From Candidatus Auribacterota bacterium (GTDB lineage Bacteria > Auribacterota > JAFGBW01): a stretch of 34,033 bases of DNA. The position numbers and the translations under genes were made by a program. The stretch spans positions 1 to 34,033 of the forward strand of contig JAFGBW010000048.1 of NCBI GenBank assembly GCA_016932965.1, read 5' to 3'. Positions 26,858 to 33,549 of this stretch are shown here, one piece after another; position 1 is the first letter of the stretch; each line of letters begins with the position of its first letter. The notes beneath the pieces were generated by a model. The model made no database searches. It worked only from the letters and a program-made list of their open reading frames with translations, and was not told where the DNA came from.

Positions 26858-28022
26858 ATTTTACAATTCTTTAAAAATTGATAAAAGCATTGCCGAAAAA
26901 CTGAATTTCAACCCATATTATATCAATCTTAATTCCGGAATCTCTGGAATTGTAAGAATAGGGCAGGAATATTACTATGACCTGGCATCAAATAATTATC
27001 TGGGATTATCATCAGATAAACGAATTATTGAAGTAATGCAGGAATCGCTCTTTAAATACGGCACATCCATGTGCGGTACACCTATTGCCACCGGATATCT
27101 GGACAAACTTAATGAGCTTGAAAAAAGACTGGCCTCATTTATAGGCCTTCAGGATGCCATCATATTCCCTTCCTGTTACCAGGCAAATACAGGTGTATTT
27201 TCAAGCATGGCCTCAAAAGATGATCTGATCTTGGTTGACCATTACGCGCATTCTTCACTTCTTCAGGGAATCAGATCGGCGGGCTGTAAAATAAAGCCAT
27301 TTCTACACAACAATATGAACCATCTGATAAAGAATCTGGAAAAATCCAGTCATTTCAGAAAAAAATTTATTGTAACAGAATCTGTATTTTCAACTGAAGG
27401 AACAATTGCCCCGATGGATGAAATTTCAAATATTTGCAAACATTACGATGCAATTCCAGTACTTGATGATTCCCATGGTATTGGCGTTATCGGTAAAACC
27501 GGAAGAGGGATTCTTGAAAAACAGAACATACTTAATTTTGAAGGTATTTATACCGCATCATTGGGAAAAGCCCTTGCAAATATCGGCGGTGTTATAGCCG
27601 GGAACAGCAATTTAATAGACAATTTAAGATATTCATGCGGAAATTTTATATACTCAACAGCAATACCCCCGGTTATGATATGCGGTCTTTTAAAAACCAT
27701 TGAAATACTTGAAAATGAATTCACATTTTTAAATTTGAGGTTATTAAACAACAAACAAAAGATAATAAATACGCTTACGAGCAGAGGTTTTAAATTGCAT
27801 AACGGGGAAGCTCCGATTATTTCGATAAAATGCGGATCTGCAGAAAACACAATATATTCAGCCAGACAATTCTTTGAAAATAGAATGCTTACCACACCGT
27901 TTATTCCTCCTTCTATTCCTCAGAATCAGGGTGTATTAAGATTAATCCCCGGAGCAGGACTCAAGGAGAATGATATTACTGAAATAGTTAAAGCTATAAA
28001 TAAAATACAGGCCCTTAAATGA
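26844..28022 (+). CDS. Alpha-oxoamine synthase (BioF/KBL/serine palmitoyltransferase family)
   Basis: The protein has 392 residues, typical of the family. These PLP enzymes condense an amino acid with an acyl thioester and release CO2, giving an alpha-amino ketone. Seen here: the N-terminal DLASNNYLGLS, the PLP-contact His in DHYAHSSL (H136), the D208/H211 pair in LDDSHGIGVIG, and the Schiff-base lysine K242 in TASLGKALANIGG. All key residues are present. The neighbouring ACP suggests an acyl-ACP substrate. The absence of other biotin genes argues against BioF. The lipid kinase, KAS and SDR beside it recall sphingoid-base synthesis, but the amino acid used cannot be read from the sequence. 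It overlaps both neighbours. Confidence 0.92.
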   Translation: MKASEFYNSLKIDKSIAEKLNFNPYYINLNSGISGIVRIGQEYYYDLASNNYLGLSSDKRIIEVMQESLFKYGTSMCGTPIATGYLDKLNELEKRLASFIGLQDAIIFPSCYQANTGVFSSMASKDDLILVDHYAHSSLLQGIRSAGCKIKPFLHNNMNHLIKNLEKSSHFRKKFIVTESVFSTEGTIAPMDEISNICKHYDAIPVLDDSHGIGVIGKTGRGILEKQNILNFEGIYTASLGKALANIGGVIAGNSNLIDNLRYSCGNFIYSTAIPPVMICGLLKTIEILENEFTFLNLRLLNNKQKIINTLTSRGFKLHNGEAPIISIKCGSAENTIYSARQFFENRMLTTPFIPPSIPQNQGVLRLIPGAGLKENDITEIVKAINKIQALK

Positions 28023-28939
28023 AGTGCTTTTTAATTCTAAATCCTGGCTCAAAAAACGGTAAAAGCAGGAATAGTATTAACCGCATTATAAATGATCTTA
28101 AAAACACCAATTTAAGTTTTGATTATAAAATGACACAAACTTTGAAAGATGCATGTTTATTTTCAAAAGAAGCGAATTATTCAGATAAGTACGATGCTGT
28201 AATTGCAGTCGGGGGAGACGGGACAATAAATCAGACCTTGAACGGGTTTTATGATGATAAAGGCAGAAGAATTTCAAAAACAAAAATGGGGGTGATATAT
28301 ACAGGAACAAGCCCGGATTTCTGCAGAAATTATAACATCCCTGTTGATCCTGAAAAATCAATACGCACATTACTTAATCAGAAATCCAGATTCATTTCAA
28401 TCGGCCGGATTGAATGCAGTTCATCAGAAAGCATGTATTTTTCCTGCGCTGTTAATATTGGAATCGGCCCGGAATTAGCCAGAAGTGCTAACAGCGGAAT
28501 TCGGGCGAAACTGGGCGATTTTTTCGGGACATTTTATTCACTTCTGAAAATTCTTTATTCGTTTAAACCCGGCGAATATGAAATGACTATTGATAATAAT
28601 AAACAGAAACTCTCAGGAATTTATAATATTTCTATAGGCAAGGGATATAATATCGCTTCAGGAATAAAAGTATCAAATTCATTAACAGATACCTCAGATA
28701 ATCTTTATATTTTAAAAATTCAGAACCTTAATATTTTCAACATCCCCAATGTGTTATATACCGTTTATTCAGGGGGGGTAATTACCAACAATAAATATTT
28801 AGAGTTATCATACGGGAAAGAAATAACTGTATCAAATTTACGTACTGAATCTGAAATCGAATTTGATGGTGATCCTCATGGATTCCTTCCATGTAAAATA
28901 AAAACAGCAGAAGACAAACTGGAACTTATAACAGATTAG
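28019..28939 (+). CDS. Lipid kinase, diacylglycerol/sphingosine kinase family
   Basis: The protein has 306 residues. The N-terminal FLILNPGSKNGKS and the nucleotide motif VGGDGTINQTLNG (GGDGT at 65-69) define the DAGK catalytic domain, and GVIYTGTSPDFCRNYNIP replaces the usual GTGNDFAR loop. A C-terminal beta-sandwich ends with EIEFDGDPHGFLP, the family's EIDGE-like segment. Such enzymes phosphorylate a lipid hydroxyl at the cytoplasmic membrane face (diacylglycerol, sphingosine, undecaprenol). In this operon it would phosphorylate the alcohol made by the oxoamine synthase and SDR branch, or a prenol. The start overlaps the previous stop by four bases (ATGA). Confidence 0.9.
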   Translation: MKCFLILNPGSKNGKSRNSINRIINDLKNTNLSFDYKMTQTLKDACLFSKEANYSDKYDAVIAVGGDGTINQTLNGFYDDKGRRISKTKMGVIYTGTSPDFCRNYNIPVDPEKSIRTLLNQKSRFISIGRIECSSSESMYFSCAVNIGIGPELARSANSGIRAKLGDFFGTFYSLLKILYSFKPGEYEMTIDNNKQKLSGIYNISIGKGYNIASGIKVSNSLTDTSDNLYILKIQNLNIFNIPNVLYTVYSGGVITNNKYLELSYGKEITVSNLRTESEIEFDGDPHGFLPCKIKTAEDKLELITD

Positions 28940-28943
28940 TTCA

Positions 28944-29960
28944 ATGAACACTGAATTTGAAATTATAAAAATGATTGATAAAGTCTTATCACCTTCCCCA
29001 TCAAAATTAACTCAAATATATGAATCGGATTCGGAACTTTTTTATTTGAATAAAAAAAAATATCTTTGGAGTATAGATGATTTTTCTTCAGAAGATTATT
29101 TAATATCTTCCAATCCGGAGCAGTTAGGCTGGAATCTGGCGGCTGCAACAATAAGCGACATATACGCCTGCGGCGGCATCCCCGAATATTACAGTCATTC
29201 TGTCACGCTCGATAGCAACTGGGATAACAAATATATTTTAAAATTCTGCACTGGAATTAAAAAAGCTTTACAATATGCAGGGGTTGAATTCATTGCAGGA
29301 GATCTGAGTATTGCAAAAAACTGGAAATATACGGGAACTGTCATAGGAAAATCAGATGAAAAATTTGTATGCAGAAAAGGGGCTTGTCCGGGGGACAAAA
29401 TATATATTACCGGGAAAACAGGCTCCGGAAATCTTGAAGCGATTTTGAAATTAAATCAGAATAACACATATTTAAAGGAATTTTTTGCATCCCATAAATT
29501 CAAATTACCCATACGAAAAAAGGAATCCGGATTGATAAAAAAATATGCTTCATCCTGCATTGATACTTCAGACGGATTAATTAATGCTTTAAACACAATA
29601 TCAATGTTAAATAAAACAGGATTTTTGATTAATAACCCGGAATTAATCAAAGAATCAGGATTAATATCAAAAATAATGCATCTGCCTGAAGAATTACTGC
29701 TTGCAGGAGAGTGCGGAGAATATGAGCTGCTTTTTACAGTAAATCCGAAAAAGGCACATGATTTCCTGACCGAAGCCAAAAATAACCGCCTGAAATTTTA
29801 TTGTCTGGGACAAATGCTATCGTCTTTTAAATCGAAAATATTAATGAAGGGAAAAATTCAAATTGACATTTCTGATTTCAATTTCAGGGCAAGAGATTTC
29901 ATTAATCCTGAAACTTATATAGAATCCATGTGTAATTTTTTTAAAGGAAAACCCTATTAA
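28944..29960 (+). CDS. ThiL-like kinase of the AIR synthase (PurM/ThiL/HypE) superfamily
   Basis: The protein has 338 residues, close to thiamine-monophosphate kinase in size and motif order: SIDDFSSEDYL (ThiL DDxVEGVHF site), ATISDIYACGGIPEYY (ThiL LSDLAAMGAxP), FIAGDLS (ThiL GGDT), CRKGACPGDKIYITGKTGSG (ThiL RxGAxPGDxIYVTGxLG), SCIDTSDGLINAL and GECGEYELLFTV. ThiL adds a phosphate to a monophosphate to give a diphosphate. The acidic magnesium ligands are kept, but the substrate loops differ, and the gene is not near thiamine genes. I infer phosphorylation of a lipid monophosphate made by the adjacent kinase. It begins four bases after that gene and its stop overlaps the next start by one base. 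Confidence 0.85.
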   Translation: MNTEFEIIKMIDKVLSPSPSKLTQIYESDSELFYLNKKKYLWSIDDFSSEDYLISSNPEQLGWNLAAATISDIYACGGIPEYYSHSVTLDSNWDNKYILKFCTGIKKALQYAGVEFIAGDLSIAKNWKYTGTVIGKSDEKFVCRKGACPGDKIYITGKTGSGNLEAILKLNQNNTYLKEFFASHKFKLPIRKKESGLIKKYASSCIDTSDGLINALNTISMLNKTGFLINNPELIKESGLISKIMHLPEELLLAGECGEYELLFTVNPKKAHDFLTEAKNNRLKFYCLGQMLSSFKSKILMKGKIQIDISDFNFRARDFINPETYIESMCNFFKGKPY

Positions 29961-31174
29961 TGACAAATCGTGTTGTTATTACAGGTATAGGACCTGTTTC
30001 ATCTATCGGTACAGGAAAAGACATATTTTTCAGAAATTTACTGGACCTGAAACTGAATATCTCAGAAATTTTTTCTGAATTTAAAGGATATAAATACAAG
30101 TCTAGGTTTGTTTCCCCTATGCCTGAATTTTCCCTGGAAGACATGAATATTCCATCCTCTATATATAAGATACTGCAGGATGAGGACAAATTAACATTAA
30201 AATCAGCAAAACTTGCGCTAGATGATGCGCATATAGACCTGAAAGAAATATCTGAATGCAGCATTATTTTAGGCACTGGTTTCAGTGGCTTGCAAAGGGC
30301 ATTTGAATCTTACCTTGTGCATATCGGAGTTGATGAAAAAAGATTCCATAGAATGATTATTCCTCAGACGATGCCTAATTCAGTTGCTGCATGGTTATCA
30401 ATCATATTTAAAATTAAAGGATCAAGCTTTACAATTAATGCGTCGTGCGCTTCCGGAACAATCGCCATTGGCGAAGCATATTTAAAAATAAAGAATGGAA
30501 ACGATAAGATAATAATAACAGGGGGTGTTGAATGTTTAAAAGATAAACATGGTGCTATCCGAAGAGGATTTGATGTTCTTGATACCCTGACAAAAGATGA
30601 GAACGGAGTCCCTTATCCATTTTCAAAAAACAGATCAGGATTTCTTTTTAATGAAGGAGCGGCCTGTATATTAATTCTTGAAAATCTGGACAACGCTATA
30701 ATAAGAAAAGCAGATATATATGCTGAAATTACAGATTATAAATCTAATAGCGACAGTTTTAATATTGTCCAAATTGAACCATCCGGAGAATCTATTAAAA
30801 ATTTGTTAATAAGTATTATAAATAAGAAGAAAATAGATTATATCAATACACATGGAACAGGCACCATTCCGAATGATGAAGTTGAAAGCAGAATAATCAG
30901 GGAAATATTCGGCAATAAAAATAATCAGCCTTTTCTTAATTCATCCAAGGGTATTCTAGGACACACACTGGGAGCAAGCGGAGCCTTTGAAACTGCAATT
31001 ACTGCATTATCTATTAAAGAATCAAAATTACACCCTAATAATATACCTGAACCAATGGAAAATTTAAATCTGATACCTGAAAAAACGGAATCTATAATCC
31101 ATAATGCAATTACAACTTCATATGGCTTTGGAGGGCATAATGCTGCCCTTTTCTTAAAAAGAATCGAATTATGA
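29960..31174 (+). CDS. Beta-ketoacyl-ACP synthase, FabF type
   Basis: The protein has 404 residues in the thiolase fold and begins NRVVITGIGPVSSIG, as FabF does. The active site is complete: C163 in NASCASGTIAIG, H298 in INTHGTGTIPNDEVE, K330 in NSSKGILG and H335 in GHTLGASGA. The C-terminal TSYGFGGHNAALFLK is also typical. It condenses an acyl group with malonyl-ACP, so it can extend a chain or make a beta-keto product on the ACP of this operon. Alone, without ketoreductase and dehydratase genes nearby, it probably gives one special condensation or borrows housekeeping FabG/Z/I. It overlaps its downstream neighbour by four bases. Confidence 0.93.
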   Translation: MTNRVVITGIGPVSSIGTGKDIFFRNLLDLKLNISEIFSEFKGYKYKSRFVSPMPEFSLEDMNIPSSIYKILQDEDKLTLKSAKLALDDAHIDLKEISECSIILGTGFSGLQRAFESYLVHIGVDEKRFHRMIIPQTMPNSVAAWLSIIFKIKGSSFTINASCASGTIAIGEAYLKIKNGNDKIIITGGVECLKDKHGAIRRGFDVLDTLTKDENGVPYPFSKNRSGFLFNEGAACILILENLDNAIIRKADIYAEITDYKSNSDSFNIVQIEPSGESIKNLLISIINKKKIDYINTHGTGTIPNDEVESRIIREIFGNKNNQPFLNSSKGILGHTLGASGAFETAITALSIKESKLHPNNIPEPMENLNLIPEKTESIIHNAITTSYGFGGHNAALFLKRIEL

Positions 31175-32217
31175 AAGATAAAATTTTCATAACCGGTGCA
31201 AATGGTTTTATCGGCAGTCATATAACAGAATTATTTATAACTAACGGGTTTGATGTCGTATGTATACTTAGACAAGACAGTAACAGAAAAAATATTGAAC
31301 ACCTAAAAATTAAAACTTTCACCGGTGATATAACTGATTTGAATGCATTAACTGAAGCTATGAAGTCATGCACTTTTGTCATCCATTGTGCTGCTCATGT
31401 AAAAGATTGGGGTATATATGATGATTTTTATAAAACAAATGTTGTGGGAACATTAAATGTTATAAAAGCATGTCAGGCAAACAATATTAAAAATATTATT
31501 ATAACCGGATCAATTTCATCATATGGCGAAGAGGATAGTAAAACTGTAAAAAATGAAGATAGCCCTTATAATCCGCATTATCCCTATTTTCTGGATAAAG
31601 TTTTTCATTCACCTTTTAACTTTTACAGGGATACTAAAGCTCTTGCGACACGGACTGCAATAGAATATGCCTGCAAGTATAATTTAAATCTGACTGTTTT
31701 AGAACCCGCATGGGTTTATGGTGAGCGTGAATTCAATACTGGTTTTTTTGAATATCTGAAAACAGTTAAAAACGGAATTAAAATTATGCCTGGATCAAAA
31801 CAGAATAAATTTCATGTCATTTATGTAAAGGACCTGGCAAAAGCTTATTTGGCAGCCTTTAATCATAAATTAAAAGGCATTAACCGAATAATTATTGGAA
31901 ATAAAGAAGCCGACAACATGTGCAAAATATTTTTTAGTTTTTGTATAAAAGCAGGAATTAATCCCCCATATCTTGTGCCAAAATGGATAATCTATCCAAT
32001 TGGGTTTCTTCTAGAACTTGTTTACAAAATATTTAATGTTAAAACACCCCCGCTGTTAATGAGAAGCCGGATCAATATGTTTTATGACAATATTGAATAC
32101 GGTACAAGCAAATCCGAAACCATGTTAAATTTCAAATGCGATTATTCTCTCGAAAATGGGATAGAAAATACTGTTAACTGGTATAAGTTACACAACTATA
32201 TTCAGGAAACTGTCTAA
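31171..32217 (+). CDS. Extended SDR (NAD-dependent epimerase / 3-beta-HSD family)
   Basis: The protein has 348 residues. The Rossmann motif GANGFIGSH is at residues 9-17, the cofactor segment FTGDITD at 50-56, IITGSISSYGE carries the catalytic serine, and Y152-RDT-K156 is the YxxxK pair. EPAWVYGERE and IYVKDLAKAYLAA follow the 3-beta-HSD/OleD pattern more than sugar epimerases. A hydrophobic C-terminal stretch (WIIYPIGFLLELVYKIF) may bind the membrane or a lipid. It probably reduces a keto group on a lipid intermediate, as the 3-ketosphinganine- and OleD-type enzymes do; the exact substrate is unknown. It starts in the KAS stop (ATGA), and its own stop shares one base with the next gene. Confidence 0.9.
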   Translation: MKDKIFITGANGFIGSHITELFITNGFDVVCILRQDSNRKNIEHLKIKTFTGDITDLNALTEAMKSCTFVIHCAAHVKDWGIYDDFYKTNVVGTLNVIKACQANNIKNIIITGSISSYGEEDSKTVKNEDSPYNPHYPYFLDKVFHSPFNFYRDTKALATRTAIEYACKYNLNLTVLEPAWVYGEREFNTGFFEYLKTVKNGIKIMPGSKQNKFHVIYVKDLAKAYLAAFNHKLKGINRIIIGNKEADNMCKIFFSFCIKAGINPPYLVPKWIIYPIGFLLELVYKIFNVKTPPLLMRSRINMFYDNIEYGTSKSETMLNFKCDYSLENGIENTVNWYKLHNYIQETV

Positions 32218-33506
32218 TGGTAAATATTCAGAATATACAGGGAATAAATAAATATTTTTTGAATATAAGAATAAAAATCTCTGTGCTGTATTACTTTTTA
32301 AAATTTATTTTACATAAAAAAATCACTGTTAATTTATTTATTAGGATACTCAAACGCTTAAACTATTTTTTATCAACTTTGCAGCACAATAAATTTGTTA
32401 AAATTGGAAATAAAACAAGACTTGGCTTATATATCCCTGGATATCCGTCAAATGCCTTTTATACAGCGTGTAGAAAATTCGCAGTTTTTAATGAAAAATT
32501 ACCCAATACAACTGTTTTATTATCAATAACAAAAGCCTGCCGTTTTGACTGCCCGCATTGTTATCAGAAAAATGATCTGGGAAAAGACATGGATATTAAT
32601 ACTTTAATCAATGCAGTAAAAATTCTTCAGGATTCAGGAACAGCTTTTTTTAATATTGAGGGCGGAGAACCATTTCTTGTTTACGATCGGCTGAAAAAAG
32701 TCTGTGAATCTATTGATTCCCGTTCTGAAATCTGGATAAATTCAACAGGCGATGCAATGGATCTGGATAAATTGAACGGATTAAAAAAATTAAACGTTAC
32801 TGCAATAATGTTTTCATTGCACAGTCCATATCCTGAAAAATTAAATGAGTTCATGCGCTCAGAAATTGCATGGGAAACGATGCGGAATGGTATTGCTTTA
32901 TGCCATAAAGCTGATATTCCGGTTGCATTGAACACATGTCTCCCAAAGGAAGATTTTTATAACGGTAATTTTCAAAAATTAATGGATATTGCAAGGGACT
33001 TGAATGCGTCAATTATTCAAATAATCAAGCCTAAATCAACAGGAGGCTGGTTAAACACCGATGTTTCACATTTTTCGCAGGATGATCTGGATCATGTTAA
33101 AAAAACAGTAAATCTATACAATAATGATAAAAAATATAAATCCTATCCTTCAATATCCGCCCAGATAATAGAAGAAGATGAAAATATGTTCGGCTGTACT
33201 GCCGGGGGAACTGACCGATTTTATATTAATGCAAAAGGTGATGTGCAGCCATGTGAATTTTTAAATATCTCTTTTGGAAACATTCAGGAAGAAAATTTTG
33301 AAACAATATACAAGAGAATGAGAAATGTTTTTAATGAACCATGCGAATGCTGGGTATGTGAGACATATTGCAAGGAAATATTAAAAATAAAGAATGAAAA
33401 TAATATTAAATCTTTACCGTTGGATACTATACTTTCCGAGCAGATATATAAAAACTGGAATCGCGGAAGAAGCACAAAATTATACAAAAAAATTGAATCG
33501 TTTTAA
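32217..33506 (+). CDS. Radical SAM enzyme with SPASM-like C-terminus
   Basis: The protein has 429 residues. The 4Fe-4S site is C108-x3-C112-x2-C115 in KACRFDCPHCYQ, followed by FNIEGGEP, the SAM-binding GGEP motif. The C-terminal third has six cysteines (C327, C346, C376, C378, C381, C385), with NAKGDVQPCEFLNISFGNI typical of SPASM/twitch domains that bind extra clusters. The N-terminal 100 residues are basic and partly hydrophobic, ending LGLYIPGYPSNAFYTACRK, and may bind a membrane lipid. No precursor peptide gene is visible beside it, so modification of a small molecule or lipid is more likely than of a peptide. It closes the operon; its stop lies within the palindrome at the island end. 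Confidence 0.9.
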   Translation: MVNIQNIQGINKYFLNIRIKISVLYYFLKFILHKKITVNLFIRILKRLNYFLSTLQHNKFVKIGNKTRLGLYIPGYPSNAFYTACRKFAVFNEKLPNTTVLLSITKACRFDCPHCYQKNDLGKDMDINTLINAVKILQDSGTAFFNIEGGEPFLVYDRLKKVCESIDSRSEIWINSTGDAMDLDKLNGLKKLNVTAIMFSLHSPYPEKLNEFMRSEIAWETMRNGIALCHKADIPVALNTCLPKEDFYNGNFQKLMDIARDLNASIIQIIKPKSTGGWLNTDVSHFSQDDLDHVKKTVNLYNNDKKYKSYPSISAQIIEEDENMFGCTAGGTDRFYINAKGDVQPCEFLNISFGNIQEENFETIYKRMRNVFNEPCECWVCETYCKEILKIKNENNIKSLPLDTILSEQIYKNWNRGRSTKLYKKIESF

Positions 33507-33549
33507 ATAGAATTTGTCCCGCGGGACAAATTCTATTTAAAACGGATTC
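33495..33549. repeat. Long palindrome across the convergent ends of the radical SAM gene and yejB
   Basis: Bases 33501-33542 are a perfect 42-bp palindrome (20-bp arms around a central GC). With one bulged base the arms continue to 33495 and 33549. The centre reads TTTGTCCCGCGGGACAAA. Both stop codons lie in the arms, so the last codons of the two genes are mirror copies. It could act as a bidirectional terminator. It may also mark how the island end formed. Confidence 0.9.

Larger units (their letters stand above)
23889..33533. mobile_element. Candidate integrated A+T-rich genomic island carrying a nine-gene biosynthetic operon
   Basis: The segment is bounded by a 79-bp direct repeat derived from the 3' end of yejB. 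Its base composition and codon use are visibly more A+T-rich (many AAA, ATA, TTA, AAT codons) than the genes on either side. All nine complete genes run in one direction. No integrase, transposase or tRNA is present, so it is either a non-autonomous element, a trimmed island, or a segment brought in by recombination. The exact ends inside the repeats cannot be fixed. Confidence 0.65.

Noticed and set aside
26844-28022. BioF (biotin synthesis) assignment for the oxoamine synthase
   Set aside because: No other biotin gene is nearby, and the neighbours (ACP, lipid kinase, KAS, UbiA) point to lipid chemistry.
24138-33506. Olefin (OleABCD) cluster, suggested by a hydrolase remnant and an OleD-like SDR
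   Set aside because: There is no OleA thiolase or OleC synthetase; the hydrolase remnant is of the BEM46 type, and the KAS is FabF-like.
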